64,000 nucleotides of DNA from Hymenolepis diminuta (lineage: Eukaryota > Platyhelminthes > Cestoda > Cyclophyllidea > Hymenolepididae): assembly GCA_900708905.1 (NCBI GenBank), contig CAADRB010000031.1, positions 1,571,286 through 1,635,285 on the forward strand. Direction: 5' to 3'. Made by a program: the position numbers and the translations under genes. Shown here one piece after another: positions 26,280 to 39,320 of this stretch; positions within the stretch are counted from its first letter, which is position 1, and every line of letters starts with the position of its first letter. The notes beneath the pieces are model-generated. The model worked only from the letters and a program-made list of their open reading frames with translations, did no database searches and was not told the DNA's origin.

Positions 26280-26292
26280 CTGAATGATAGAT
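26280..26292 (-). other. possible trans-splice acceptor before the NCAPG start codon
   Basis: On the minus strand 'tatctatcattcag' ends 14 nt before the ATG at 26266, matching the 3' splice-site pattern seen at the other introns of this gene. It could receive a spliced leader or end a 5' UTR intron. Confidence 0.3.
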
Positions 26293-29200
26293 AACTAATA
26301 TCAAAGCCAGACAAAATAAAACAGATTGCTAAGGAAGATTTAGTAAAAACCATCAAGGACTATTAAAATTTAACAATATGTCCTGTTTCAATCTATTTCA
26401 GGAAGAATACTATTCTGAATGTTCAACTGAGATCATTCAATGGAAAATATAAATAAGATAAATAAACATACTCACGCTCTATTCAACTAAGCCAAATTCT
26501 TCAAAGTCTTAAAGCCCACTTTTCTCGTGATATAACGAAGACCAATATGTTTAAACATTGGCGTATGTGAGTTTGTCAATAAAAAGAAAAACTAAGTTAA
26601 AAATTCTTTTGACTCTGATCATTATTAATTTATTTTAGCCTTCTGATACACATTTAAATTTTATGGTCTCATGTTTTATAGTTTTATAATATAGATAATG
26701 AATGTTTATATGATTATTACTTAGTCTATTCTTGCTCTTTACAAATACATTAACCTTTTCATAATAACAGCATTATGGTTTCTCGTAGTGTATACAATTT
26801 AGTTGGGATTTCTTATTTATCTGCCGAAAATTTTTATGCTCCAATAACCTTATGATCTTTATTTGAATGTACTCATTCTTTATCACTAAATTACTTAAAT
26901 TGTTTATATTTTTAAATTTATTATCAAACATTTAATACGTCCATTTATTCAATTATGCCAGACTATTTTCTATCCCATATGTTATTATCATTAAAATGAA
27001 TACACATGGCCTATGTGGATTGATAATCTTGTTCTTTCTTTTCCTTTTTTATCTATTTTAGAATGCATCATATGGTGCACTTATTGCAGCAATTTACAAA
27101 AGACATATTCAAATACAAAACTTTTGTACAAATGATGGATTTTTCCACAAATATGCATGACGTTATTGAGATATACATTTGTGGACTGCTATAACATACA
27201 AATTACGAGTCAGAAGGCACAATTGGTAGTTAAAAATATATTTTCTTAATCGTATCAGACTCGTATTTTCATTCTGTAATAACGTTAAACCTGTCCTTAA
27301 TATTAAGTAAATTTCCTGGCATTATGGCAGGCAAGCCACCGCAATTTATTGATAAGTAAATTAAGTTTATATACAAAACAGTTCTTCGATACATGTCAGT
27401 CATGTCTCGGTGTCATGAAGTGATGATCAACATCTGCTTAGGTATCTATGTGCCTGTAGAGTGCACACAGCGAGACCGCCTGTGGACACTATAGTGGAGA
27501 TCTTATCACCACTCAATTATTTCTAATCGCCAGGTGTTAATTGACATCCTTTGGCCATATCACACTCCATCTTGGATTTTAAATTAAAGGATTATTAGTT
27601 ACTAAGTCATATTTCTCTTGCCTTAAGGCCCTTGATTGATGCAACCCAAAATTAAATTCATACTCTCCAAGATCGTGGGATAATTATCGAATAATACTAT
27701 CAAATTTACCAGATATATTCGATTACATCCAGTTAAGCCAAAGTGCCACATCATCAAAAATGTAAGTCTACGGTGAAGTATTCTTAACTCACTCATGGAG
27801 AGAAGGTGGCACTTTCCATCGTAAGGCAGTTAGTATTTATATTTTTATTCAACAGTTACAAAAAGGATGCAGATCGATGTCAGGATTACCAAATGTTAGG
27901 ATTATATGATGAAATATGGGGTGTTACAGTCATCAGTTATTGGCGATTATAATGAGAATCAGGAAATAAGTATTCATCAGAGTTAGTGACCTCAAAAAAT
28001 ATCAATCACAGGGACGCTCCAAAATCTTTCCATTTCCTCGATAAATCTGCATAATAAAAATAATGAGTAAAAGAGTAATCGAGCCATTGAAGACTATCTT
28101 CACGGAGATTGCATTTCTCGAATAAATTTTAAATGCCTGTACTTATTTTGATCTAATTGGATTCTCTTGTATTCCTTTCTATTTTTAAAGCGAGAACTTA
28201 AAATTCAGTTGTGCTCTTGCGTCACTCCACAAGGGCAGGGATTTACTTTACGGGACCGTAACACAAATTAAACCTTCTATTCTCTTTTGGACTAACTCAA
28301 TTTTTATTACTGAGCAAGATAAATACTGCTTCTTTGCTTTCGTTTTGGCCCCTTTTCTGTCTTTGTCCTCTATATATCGGCCTCTCTCTATTTCAAATGG
28401 AGTTGATGTAAAGTCTTATCGAAATGACATGCTCGTAGTTTGCGGTTTATTCAGACTTTCGCTTCTGTTTAAATTTTCAATGTTGGTGAGTATATTTCCA
28501 AATCATATCTAGGTTTGTGACTTTCACCCCCCTAGAGTCCCAGAAGGTGTTGCAATTAAACAGGTGTTCATCCGCCAGGTTGTGAGAAAATTTTTGTATA
28601 ACAATATTTCGAAGAGGTACTGTTGTATGAGAGCCAATTTTCAATCAGGCTGAAAACAACGTTCTCAACCAAAATGTATAAGGACTTAGGCATTGAGTTC
28701 TATGTTGCTTTTGTTATACGAAATTAAAGTAGAATATGTCCGAAATCCAGATTCTGTTAAGTGGCATCTCAGTGCAAAATTTGTCAGTAGGTAATTTCAG
28801 CGACTTATCACCTTTTACTTGAGTCATATTCAGTTATGAGAATAGTTATTAATGATAAATCGAACTGCTTATACTACATTATCAAGGTTTTAATACATTA
28901 GTGTTTTAAATTGTGTGGTATTTAACATACTACTTGTAAATCTCAGTAGTAAACACATTTAACAGATAATGTGAGAATTCAAATGTCTACTCTGTCCTTA
29001 AAACGTTCACTAAATTAGCGTCTCCATGAAATTTTAATTAATGTTTATTTATGTCATCTGCTTAAAGTTTGTGTTAGCTTTGTTGATTGGCTTATTTCTT
29101 AAAGTCAGCTGCGAAACTGACTTTTACTTGTAGCGGTTAATACGCAAATAAGGCCGTTGCTAAATTTTATTAATCCCCTTAGACATCCAACTAGTTTCTG

Positions 29201-29397
29201 ACAAGTTTAACCAGTCTCTAGCAGAGTCCTTTAATATAAGTTTGCTCCAAAAATTTAGTGTGTTATGTCCACCTTAGTGGGAACACGGGAAGCCTCGTGT
29301 GGAGAGCGTTTATTGTAGAACTTTTCATTTGGAAAAAAGTATGATCAACTGTGAAATACATTTAACGCTACTTGTGAATATCAGTTGCTAATTAACG

Positions 29398-29530
29398 GAG
29401 ACTGCCTCAGCACGCACGTCCGCGTTTGCTCGATACGCGATCGGTAGCACGACCACACTCTTCAGAATGTTCAAGTTGGCGCGAGATTCCTTTGGTCAGT
29501 CTTGGCAACGCCGTACACTCCACAAACTTG
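29398..29530. other. CpG-dense patch
   Basis: About 130 nt contain an unusual density of CpG (for example cacgcacgtccgcg, cgatacgcgatcgg) in otherwise AT-rich DNA, about 3.1 kb upstream of NCAPG. A short minus-strand frame exists, but I cannot tie it to a family. A regulatory element or an old element fragment are both possible. Confidence 0.35.
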
Positions 29531-30819
29531 AAAATGCGTGCAATTAGATATCTTAAAAACTATTGTATTCATCACTACACTTTAACGTTGTTTAAAACTT
29601 AGGGAAATTATTGCTTGCTGGAAAAAAGTGAAAAGTTGGATTTAGGTTCCGATTGTATCTTGTGGAGTTCACAACGCTAACAAGGAAATGATCAATAAAC
29701 CTTCTTCACTCAACGTATTACTTTTTGTTGCTACTTTGGGCGTAGCCTAGCTAATTTGGGAGTAGACTGATAATAGAGGACTCTGCTAGAAGCTATGTGA
29801 ACTGCATAGGTGGATTACTTAAGTGTAGCAAGAAGACATATTGATGTAGCATCTGCTACAGTCTCCTGTTTGCGTAGCTTCAAGTCTTATTTATTCTTAG
29901 AAGCAGTCAGGCGGGATCATTTGGTTAGTTGGTTAAATTTTGGCTATTTTGAATATTCTGTTCGACTAATAACACTCCCCGCTATATAATTTCTCTTCAT
30001 TTATACACTCAAGTGTGAGATCATCTGTTCTTGTTATTCTTAATCTGAAAAATCATGATTTAAAGTCATGATGAATGCTTATTATATCTAACTATTCATT
30101 ACATGTATTTTAAAATTCAGGAATTTTACTCCATTTTACCTCATTTTCGAAAATTCTGCCTTTTTTCACCAAAGATAAATGTTTATCAACTTAAATACGT
30201 TCAGAAGTGACAAATCAGTATTATTTAATTATAGCATATACGAATTTCTACCGAAATGAAACTTGCCCTTCTTCTCCACGTAATACGATACTACTTTTGG
30301 GTCAATTCCTTTGAGATTTATTGAAAATTTGTTGCATCCTATATTGAATCACGTTGGTTAATTTATGGTTGCTACTTCCATTGTTCGTCATTTCAAATAA
30401 CACTTGTTTAACTTATTACGATGATAAACTCCAATTCCCCTGATTAGGAGAATACGAAATTGCAGTAACTTATAGTTTCAGGAAAATAGTCATAAACTCA
30501 CTAGAAAAACAAAATCCAATGTGAACGTCCTTATTGCGCAAACCTCACGTCACCGACTGCAATCATGCTTAGACAATTAAGAAATTAGTCCATTTAAATA
30601 AAAATTTCCGTTTGTAAGTAATTAGCAATAGCATACAATAAATAGGTAAAATTGTAAATTCTATTTTCTAGGATTAAAGTATTCATTTTGGTCCAATACC
30701 TCCCGACGAAATTTTTGATCATGACGGTTGAATATTGGTTTCATTTAAAACCGTTTGGGGTGAGGGGGAGCATGGTAGGAGGTTCCTGACGAAGATTTTA
30801 TTGATTGCTGGATTTACCT

Positions 30820-31480
30820 TTTGGGAGCACCAGCATTCTCAAGCAGAGAAAGGTCAAAGACATCCAAGATGATATTCAAAGGACCCGTTTCCAGGTTCGA
30901 TGTTATTACTGCGTACCGGTGACGAAGATGATACAGATAACGCACCCAAGTTTGTCCATCGGCATCTCCTCCATAAAGTACGCTACCTCGTCGATGTCTT
31001 ATGCTATCTTCTTACCTTGTGCCATTTTATCGACGATCGCACACGTAAACTGCTGTGCCGGTCGCTAGAGCCTTCTTGGGACTTGAAGAACTAGGAAGGG
31101 TTGCCTGTTAGAAGAGCATTGTGGATCGTCTTGTGTATTCGCAAAATATGAGCTTCGGCAGTAATGTGGTCTTTTAAGACAGGACACGGCGTCGTTCGAT
31201 AAATGGAAGTGTCGCTGCGAAAAATTTCCGTTGTCTCCTTCCCTCGTGACTTCTGAAGTGCGCACTCCAGGGTGTTAATGGATCGCTCTGCCTGCCCATT
31301 TAGTTGAAAATGATATGGTGGGGAGTAGACGTGGGTAGAAGTCTCGAGGGAGAACCGAGGAGAATTGGATGCAATGGTCTCTGGTCGTCCATGTGTCGAA
31401 AATTGACGATCAATATAATAGTCGTTGTAGCCTTTAGAGGAATGACTTCGAGGCATCTACTTTGGATAACAAAAGTGATC
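30820..31480 (-). pseudogene. degenerate Ty3/gypsy integrase (pol C-terminus) remnant
   Basis: Three minus-strand pieces in different frames follow gypsy integrase order. The first is CLEVIPLKATTT (31470-31420), the strand before the second catalytic Asp. The second is FSTHGRPETIAS...SPPYHFQLNGQAERS (about 31400-31270), then an IYRTTP block. The third is a C-terminal TWVRYLYHLRHR block (about 30950-30905), like the end of gypsy pol. The second catalytic Asp (normally in a SDNG motif) is missing, about ten residues after it are deleted, and frames change at least twice; the glutamate of NGQAER remains. No reverse transcriptase, gag or LTR is recognisable nearby, so this is a dead fragment. Confidence 0.8.
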
Positions 31481-34400
31481 CTGTTTAGTTCATAAACCTG
31501 ACATCCACTTAAATGATTTCTAAACTGTAATTGTATTTTCCAAAACCTGTCACGGGTTGAAGGAAGATTTGCTTTAAATATGGGATTCACATGCCCCACT
31601 CTTATTCTGACCAGGGCAGTTAGTCATTCCAATCCATTAAGATAAGCATTTATTATTATCTTTCTTCAAGAGGGGGAGAACTGGATTTCCACTGGCACCA
31701 ATTTTAACACCTTCCATACAAATGTCATAATTTATATTTGGCATCAACACTTCGGCTTTTTAAACCATCGCACATAACGTCATACAGCACCACTAACTGT
31801 CCATCCATCCATAATTCGTACATCTTTTCACAGATCGTGTCCCTTCCCCCTTTTTCAACACGTGTGAAGTTAAATGTGTACACCAGGCGCGAGTGGCACC
31901 TTCCAAAAGCCACAGGGGGAAAACGCCCGTCCCCATTCATGTCATCACGTGAAGGATAAGAGGAGGAGGGGAAAACAAAATCTACTATCCCCGTCTGAGG
32001 TGACAAATTTGTGGGGAAGAGATAAGGGAGAAGTCTGGTGTTCTCTTATAGCATGCCTGGGAAAACGAATGTAAAGTTTCACCTCTATTTCGAACAAGCG
32101 ACACCTTCATTTGAATAAATCCCATGTAAAAGGAGCGAACAAGTGGATGTCAGACAGTCTCTTTATCCACACCATTTCCCCTCTAATTTTAAATGGCCGT
32201 TCGGAGTGTGATTTACTTTAATTTTCAATAAACGGTGAACAATGAAAACCCAAATTTGCTTAATTTTATAGCTTAGGCGCCTTACTTTTTTGGCAAATAA
32301 ATTGGAAAATATCGGCAGAGGAATTTCTCTAAATCCGATATAGGAAATTGTTCATTTTACAACTTTACCATCTAAATAAAATATTGGACTGAAATTGATC
32401 TGTTATCGATACGGAAAAAAATGCTTCTTCAAAATTAGCTTGCCCGAATATTTCAGTTTTAAAAATAAACTGACGATTATAGTTATTATCCACTAGAATT
32501 CGAGTAAAGATGGCAATTTTTGTCCCAAAATCGATTCGAAATGAGTATAAGAAGGAGCATTTTGAAGGTCTTAATATTGTTTCTAGCTTCTGTTATTTCT
32601 AGGCCATCTTTATATTCATTCCTAGATATTGGGTTTTGTGAAATTATATTTCAAACGCTGATATAAACTGAAAATTGCACTCCATTTCGGTAGCTATATG
32701 GGCTCTACATTCAAATTTTTAATGTAAGCCTAAGGGAAGAGCAAAAAAGTTAGACGGATAAAAGCATTTTGACGGACACCTAAGTTGATGATAAATCTGT
32801 GAACGTTATTAGGATGAAAGAGGGACTTAGGCGTAAAATGGAGGGGGAGGAAGCCATATCACATTCACAGATATTTGGCGTCCTCAAAAGGGGTGTTGAT
32901 AGGAGGGATCGTGTGCGAGATGGACGCATTTCACACCTCAACTCACACATCGTGAACACTTACCCTCCCAACTACGTTCAAAGTGCATCATAGCAACTAA
33001 CTCCATTCTCTCCCTCGTAGCACTTAAATATGGGGGGAAAGTGGAGATTTTGGCGAAAAGCCCATCCCATTTTCAATCAATCTAGTGTCATTTTAGATAC
33101 ATCTATCAACATCCATCCATTCTATTTGATTTCTAGCTGCAATATCCTCATAAATTAACTAGCGTTAATAATGCTTATTTTAAAATGTAACGTTCCCTTG
33201 AATGTATTTCAAAATTTAAATTTCAAAATGGATATTAGAACAAGATATTTCCTCTCTGTTAGGTTAACACGTTTAAATGAAATTCATCTAATTTTCTGTA
33301 AATAGGTGAGGCAATTGTCTGATAGACCAAATTTGCCCAGAAGTATCAATTTTGTAATCAAGTATTAATAAGGGAGAAGAAAAAGACATCATAATCCTAG
33401 CATCTAAGCCCAGTGTATTGTCAAATGTATTCTGCCTTCCTCCGCTTACCGAATAGTGTGGTTTTCAATTTTATCACTGGACGAGCAAGCTAACCACTAA
33501 TCTTTACAATAAGATAAAATACGTCATTCTCAAAATCGGAATCAGAATCCAGTGTTATTTACTGTTCGGTCTCCTTAAAGCAACAAGCAAGCGAGTCATA
33601 GCTTTGTAGATAAGGAAATACCTATAACTTTCATTTATTAACTCAGGCTTAAGACGAGGGCCAGATTGTTTAAATTAAAACACATATATTTAGCTACCTT
33701 TCACTTCAGTAAACCATTTGCTGTGAATTTCATTTAATTCCCTTGATTAGAGAGCTTCCGATCACGCAAATGGGCTAAGCGTCAAAAGTACAAGTGTAAG
33801 TGAGCAAATAAAGTAATTTAGAATAACAAGAATAAAATTGAATCAAAAAGGAAATATAAAGGGATAAAATTCAAAAATTTCATTTGTTTCTTGGAGATTT
33901 AATAAAAATTCCCATGATCCTTTTTTGATCGCTTATTTAAAATTATTTTTCATTCTAAATTTCTGATATGACTGATTTCCACACTCACTGAGACAGAGCA
34001 ACTTGGTGTCTCCAAATGACAATAAATCAGCTGTTGACAGCACACATCTAATTTATATATTTCACAAATTTGGATCTAATTTAATCATTTCTGGTTTAGC
34101 TGTGGATAAGATCAACTAACAGTCACTATGACAATTTTCTGTCATTTTTCCTCTGGACACTTGCCAGTGGAATGATTTGATTGACTGGAACGAGCCAGAT
34201 GTGTTTATTGATGGCATGTCGGCTCGAACAATTTGATGAAATGATTGACGAATTTTGTAGTCATTCAATTGTATGTTACTTAATGATACTTAAAGTCAAT
34301 AAATGGAACTGTATGCAATGATTCGCGTGACTTTTCTCAAATGCGGATAATCCATTATTCACGATCTGAATATAGAATGATCAAAAAGCAGCCCCTTTAT

Positions 34401-34637
34401 CAAAAAATTAAACTATTATCAAGCAGCTATTCTTTTAAATGACACCTTATTTTAAACTCGTAAAATACATAAGGATTTAATTGCGGTTTATTAAACAGCT
34501 TGAAGTCCCATTGTAGAACCCGTGGCCTACAGCTTTTCATAGTAATTCTAAGCGATATTTTTATCGCTCTGAGAATGTGCCCAGAGATCTTTATAGGGAT
34601 ATACTTTTCAACCACCATGTAAAATGTTCAAATATAA
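31481..34637. other. gene-free stretch with two GC-richer blocks
   Basis: No gene is supported. Blocks at about 31650-32070 and 32800-33060 have more G+C than the surroundings and hold short open frames on both strands (for example 32006-31725 on minus) without recognisable domains. They may be regulatory islands or further retroelement debris next to the integrase remnant. The rest is AT-rich. Confidence 0.4.
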
Positions 34638-34850
34638 TGATGGTGGCGCAGTGGTTACCGAGCTTGTCTTCTACGTCAGAGGTCGTGGGTTCAATCCAAT
34701 AAATGAAATGGCAGCCACACTGGTTTAGTTTGGCTAATACAAGGACTGGCAGAATTCAATTTTCTCAATGATGTTCCCCTTAATCCCCGATGAGCGTTGA
34801 AAATCGCTTTCCTATGTAGTCTTGATAACTATTTTTATTATGATGATTTA
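34638..34850 (+). repeat. tRNA-headed SINE-like element
   Basis: The first 60 nt look like a tRNA head with an A box (tggcgcagtggtta) and an excellent B box (gggttcaatcc). An unrelated body of about 150 nt follows and ends in an AT-rich tail (tttttattatgatgattt). That layout is typical of a tRNA-derived SINE. A diverged head with 'ggtggtgcaatggctaac' occurs on the minus strand near 58330, which suggests a family. Confidence 0.55.
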
Positions 34851-36255
34851 AACAGTTACAGGTGCCCTTACTTCAATATAGTAACACGAGCATTCATTTT
34901 GATTAAATTAACTCAATAAGTGAATATTCTATTTGTCATATTTAAGCCTTATGATAATTTCACCAATTGTTAGCCACGGTAACCATGCTGTGACGTCTCA
35001 AGACTACCTTCTCCCACCATTTATCCCAAAATTTTTAATTAAATTTTCCCACCTGCCTTCATGAGTGCGTGAATCTACTCATCTCAATATATAAACTAAC
35101 CGTTCAATTGCCCAGCAACCCCTATTGGACAAATCCTCCCCTCCCTATATCACCTTCTCATGTTCCTCTCATCCTCTTAACCTATCACCCAACTGCGTAT
35201 CAATCAAGTGGCCAGAAGAATAAGAAAGATGTCATAGAAAGGAGACTGTGTGGTTGGTATTCTCCAGTGGAGTTGGGGGGAGGGTGGGTAGTGGAGGCTT
35301 TCAAGCTAATTAATTCGCCCGTCTTTCTTTCTCTTTGAGTCATAGGAGTTTTTGGCGCGTGCGAGCATTTGAAAACTTTAAGGGAGGAGTGTGACCTTTG
35401 AATTAGCTCATCAAGGACTCATTTAAGGCATTGTCTGCGTTTTATTGAAGGCTTCCTTTGGTTACGTATCTTCAGTTGTATAAACTGCGCACTTGAAGAA
35501 CAATTTATGGGAATAATGTTGATTAGGGCAATGGTAGTTATTCTTAAGTAAAAATCGAAACAAATATCCTAAGTATTTAAGCAGTATAGTTTATTACTGG
35601 TAAATGAAGAGCCTTTGCTAATAATAAAAAATCACCTTAGTACTTTTAATTCAGTACTTAATTTGAGTGACTAAGCCAAATGTGAGATCTGCAGAATTAA
35701 TTGAACAATTTACTGAATCCGTGAGTGAAAGAAGCTGTTTGAAGCTGATATAGAATTTTTTTGTTCCCCAACAAAATAGATAGCATGAATGAAAGAAGGA
35801 CAAAATTTTTCATCCTTTCTACTACAAAAAACGGAGATTTTTCACATTTCCGTCAACATAAACGCTTATCAACTGTTTCTTTTTCCACCTTCCCTAAATA
35901 ACAGGTTGCTTGAGAGGGGACAGGTTATTTTAAACATGAAAAGACTTAATTATAATAGTCTGAAGAAAGCCTTAATAATGGATCAAAATATGCTAAATTA
36001 CACCATATTAATTCGCAGAAAAAGTAAATTTATAAACCAGTGAATTAATTCTTCATCTCCAAACGAGATTTGGATTTGTCTAAATAAATAAACTTACTTT
36101 GCCCAAAATAAAGTACTAATTCTCATGAAGTTTCAGTCCCTTGTTGATCCAAATTAGCTAACACCACTTGAAATGATGTTGTATGTAAAGAATTCTTTTA
36201 AATTTATATCATCAATTACCATTTGAATTCACCTTAAACAGGCTCAAATGATGCT
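34851..36255. other. gene-free stretch with a C-rich/G-rich island
   Basis: Between about 34970 and 35400 the plus strand is first C-rich and then G-rich, including a run of six G followed by AGGG and TGGG at 35275-35288. A G-quadruplex-like fold is possible but the loop pattern is not canonical. The remainder is AT-rich with no supported gene. Confidence 0.4.
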
Positions 36256-36606
36256 TGCCATGTTAAAACTGTAATCTGATAATATCTCGATAGTATCTTG
36301 CATCGAAGAAGTTAATTCATTGAAATGATGCTATCAGCCATACAACTTTTTCACAAAATCTGAAATTTGAATTTTAAAACAAAAGTAGTGAATTTTACCT
36401 ACTAAGTAAAAGTGTACAACTTGGATCCAAAAATCAGATGAAGTAGGACTCGTTGTTAACAGCTCAACTTTATTATCGACTTCTACTTAATCCCCCCTCC
36501 ATCACCCCTTATTGGGTTATTTCTTGTTCACCACGTTCAGCTGCTTTCCCACAATAAAGGATTACAATTTTTTCCCCAATCATGAGAAATAATAGCAATT
36601 ATCGAA
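36256..36606 (+). repeat. dispersed repeat R1, copy 1
   Basis: It starts 'tgccatgttaaaactgtaat' and ends near 'cagctgctttcccacaataaa' and 'attacaat'. Both ends match the copies at 41249-41649 and 41775-42100 in the same order, with lower identity in between. It is about 350 nt long with no visible coding capacity. It probably overlaps or flanks the 3' UTR of the POU gene. Confidence 0.6.
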
Positions 36607-37037
36607 ACACAGTTAACATTACTGCCTAGAGTAGAAATTCGGATATTTAAAACTAGTTTCTACTCATAAAAATATTTCTTATTCTAAAATAGGAGTTAAA
36701 AAGAAAAGGCAAGTAGGAATGAGATTCAAGATTTCTTTTTTGAGAAAACACAGACCGTAGAAAAAGACCGCTAATGTAGCAGTTGTGAAAATTAGGCAAA
36801 TATAACGTCTCATGTTGTATGTAAAATAGATCAAGGCAGAGTGGGAAAGGGATAGGCAAAAGGTAGGAGTGAAGGGAGAGAATGTTTTGGGAGTTGTAGA
36901 GTCAGTTGAAGTTTAACTAACTTAGTTTAGCGAAAGTGCAAGGATGGTCTCTGTACAAAATGGACGGGAGGACTGCCATAGACAAACAGAACAATCATCA
37001 TTAACACGGAAAAGGTTGACTTATCTCATACTTGTCT
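36607..37037 (-). other. region downstream of the POU gene (probable 3' UTR)
   Basis: There is no independent gene here; the short minus frame at 36859-36653 is most likely untranslated. On the minus strand an AATAAA occurs at 36474-36469, inside repeat R1. It is a candidate polyadenylation signal about 560 nt after the stop. Confidence 0.4.
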
Positions 37038-39038
37038 CTACACCGAGTATATCGCAGCTTCTGGCAGCCCTGTAGTTTGAGGATAGGGCACTGGGACTTC
37101 AGGAGGTTTATCAATCGACTGAAGATGAGACAGAGGGTAATCTGGATGTGCTGTTAATACTAGACAAGACTGGGGAGGTTGTTGAGTCTGCTGGTATTCA
37201 CATAGATCACCTCCTTGTTGTTGAGAAAAACCACTTCCGTCAAAGTAGATCGCAGATGGATTCTCGTGAAAGAAGCCATTACTCCCGTTGTTCGTAAAAG
37301 GAGAATTCATTTGATGAGCACCTTCTCCGCCACCACCACAGAACGGAGGAGTACTGTATCCGGATTCACCCTCTCTTAGTGAATTTTCACTCATATCTCC
37401 ACCATTCTCAAAAGCAGTTGGGTTCAGACGCTTCTGCTTCTGCCGTCGGTTGCAAAACCATACTCGAACAACTTCTTTCTCTAACCCCAGCGTGTCAGCA
37501 AGGTTGGTGATATCTTGAGCGGCTGGTTTTGGTTGTCTAATGAAATGTCCTTCCAAAACACCCTTTACTCCCACCTCAATGCTAGTCCTCTTTTTTCTTT
37601 TCCTTCCTTGAGTTGTCACTTTATCGAAATTACTTGTTGTTCCAGTACAACAATCTGCTTCATGTAGCCATTTTTGCAAAAGGGGTTTCAGCTTACACAT
37701 ATTCTTAAAAGACAATTGCAGGGCTTCAAAACGACATATGGTGGTTTGGCTGAATACATTTCCATAAAGAGTACCAAGTGCAAGGCCAACATCAGCTTGA
37801 GTATAACCCATTTTAATTCTCCGTTGTTTGAAGAGTTTGGCAAAGTGTTCAAGATCGTCAGATGAAGGAAACTCCTCTAAAGGCTGAGGTGGGTTTTCTC
37901 CTACCGAATTAGGCGATGACGCAGGTCCAACTTGATTGTTTTCGAACTCAGAGTTATCAGACTGCGGAATGAGTCTGTATGCAGATGGGAGAGAGAAGGA
38001 AGGAAGGAGGGGAAATACTGGTGGAATTGAATCCTCATTCTGAGTTTTCATTAATCCATTAGGATCAGAGTTAGGTAAAATGGAAGACAACTGTTCTGAA
38101 AGCACACTATTTGGCTGAGGATTTTGGTTCTGTTGTGGAGGTATAAGATAAGGAGAGTTATTCCACCCCTCTGCGTCCTTGAAACACAGTGGAAGAGATT
38201 CGATTCCGGCGTTCAGTAAAATATGATTCATCTTAGATTCAGTCTCACTCCCAGAATTATTGGTCACATTTAGATCAGACTCTAAAGAAGAAGTCGAAAT
38301 GGTTGCATTAGATTGATCTTCTGGTTGAAAGTGGACTAAGGGAAGATGCCCATTTATGGGAAAAGGATACATCGGTTTCATCTCTTCTCCATGTCTCATA
38401 TTGTACTCCTCAGATTCTCTAGTTTGAAAAGCTTGTTGAAGGGCTGAACCATCTTGTGCATAGGTATTTTCTGATCGTGAAATGGGATAGAGTAGAAGGT
38501 CAGGTTTAGTCTCCTCATTACAAATGGGTTGACAATCTTGACCAACTCTGGACCAACATGGATTATACTCAGGATTGGGGAAATGTGAATAGTTTTCAGG
38601 AGGGAAAGAAGCATTATTCTTCCAAGATTCATCTGCCTCAGAATTCCAATTAAACACGGGATTTACACCAATAAAGTTCTGTGGAGGGAAAAGACCAGAG
38701 TACTGGGATTCATTTCCAGATGGATAAACAGGAAATCCAGACTGCTCAAACTGCCAGTAAGAGGAAGGCACAAACTGATGATTTGGAGAGGGATCTTGAG
38801 TCACTGGATAGGCAACTACCTGGTTTTCACTCTGTTCCATATTTTCCGATTCAAGATGGTAGAAAGAGTTGACTTTCTTGTGTCCACGTTTTCGATTTCC
38901 ATTCTCACAACCATCAGGGATTGGGGAATTGTTGGAAGGGTTAGGAGAGTCAGCTGACTGAGTGGGAGGAGGCAGAGGAAAATCAATAGAGCCTTGGTGG
39001 TGGTGAGGATACTGATTAGGATCGTCGCTGCATATCAT
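37038..39038 (-). CDS. POU3F: class III POU-homeodomain transcription factor (Brn/POU3F type), intronless
   Basis: One 666-codon frame. A Pro/Ser/Asn/Gln-rich N-terminal half (1-390) precedes the POU-specific domain at about 391-465 ([48 protein letters not shown]). A short linker and a basic patch [15 protein letters not shown] lead into the homeodomain at about 479-538, whose recognition helix is [15 protein letters not shown] with Cys at position 50, as in POU proteins. The match to vertebrate POU3F/Drosophila vvl is near-complete across the POU-specific domain, which places it in class III; these factors bind octamer-like DNA and act in neural and epidermal development. Vertebrate POU3F genes are also intronless. 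The N- and C-terminal tails look lineage-specific. Met 1 is the first ATG of the frame; a second Met at residue 67 is less likely. Confidence 0.96.
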   Translation of the reverse strand: MICSDDPNQYPHHHQGSIDFPLPPPTQSADSPNPSNNSPIPDGCENGNRKRGHKKVNSFYHLESENMEQSENQVVAYPVTQDPSPNHQFVPSSYWQFEQSGFPVYPSGNESQYSGLFPPQNFIGVNPVFNWNSEADESWKNNASFPPENYSHFPNPEYNPCWSRVGQDCQPICNEETKPDLLLYPISRSENTYAQDGSALQQAFQTRESEEYNMRHGEEMKPMYPFPINGHLPLVHFQPEDQSNATISTSSLESDLNVTNNSGSETESKMNHILLNAGIESLPLCFKDAEGWNNSPYLIPPQQNQNPQPNSVLSEQLSSILPNSDPNGLMKTQNEDSIPPVFPLLPSFSLPSAYRLIPQSDNSEFENNQVGPASSPNSVGENPPQPLEEFPSSDDLEHFAKLFKQRRIKMGYTQADVGLALGTLYGNVFSQTTICRFEALQLSFKNMCKLKPLLQKWLHEADCCTGTTSNFDKVTTQGRKRKKRTSIEVGVKGVLEGHFIRQPKPAAQDITNLADTLGLEKEVVRVWFCNRRQKQKRLNPTAFENGGDMSENSLREGESGYSTPPFCGGGGEGAHQMNSPFTNNGSNGFFHENPSAIYFDGSGFSQQQGGDLCEYQQTQQPPQSCLVLTAHPDYPLSHLQSIDKPPEVPVPYPQTTGLPEAAIYSV

Positions 39039-39320
39039 TTTGTGGTCAAATGTGTTGACAAGTCTAAGTTAAGCGGAAAAAGTGCGGACGTGCGGGTCGG
39101 AAAGAGAGGTGCGTGTGCGCTCCTATGCGCAAAACTGGCACGCACCAATGGGAAGGGTGCTACCCCTTCTACGCCTCGTGATTACTGCAGCCAATCAGAG
39201 GTGGAATTTAGTCCACTTCATGTGCGTCCGCATTGTCATTAGCCAACTGCGAAATTGTCACGCGGAGCCAGAATTTGAGGATTTCTGTTCCTTTCTGCTT
39301 ATCCAAATTTGAACAAAATG
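39039..39320 (-). promoter_or_regulatory. candidate promoter of the POU gene
   Basis: Directly upstream of the start codon is a CpG-rich block (39070-39250) in AT-rich DNA. It has two CCAAT boxes on the plus strand (39145-39149 and 39191-39195), which are inverted relative to the gene and 46 nt apart. No clear TATA box is seen. A GC-rich, CCAAT-bearing, TATA-less promoter would fit a developmental regulator. Confidence 0.45.

Larger units (their letters stand above)
26267..30819. other. gene-free stretch 5' of NCAPG
   Basis: The sequence is strongly AT-rich with no open frame of note. It should include the NCAPG promoter, but I see no clear TATA or initiator. The only compositional break is a CpG-dense patch at about 29398-29530, listed separately. 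Confidence 0.5.
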
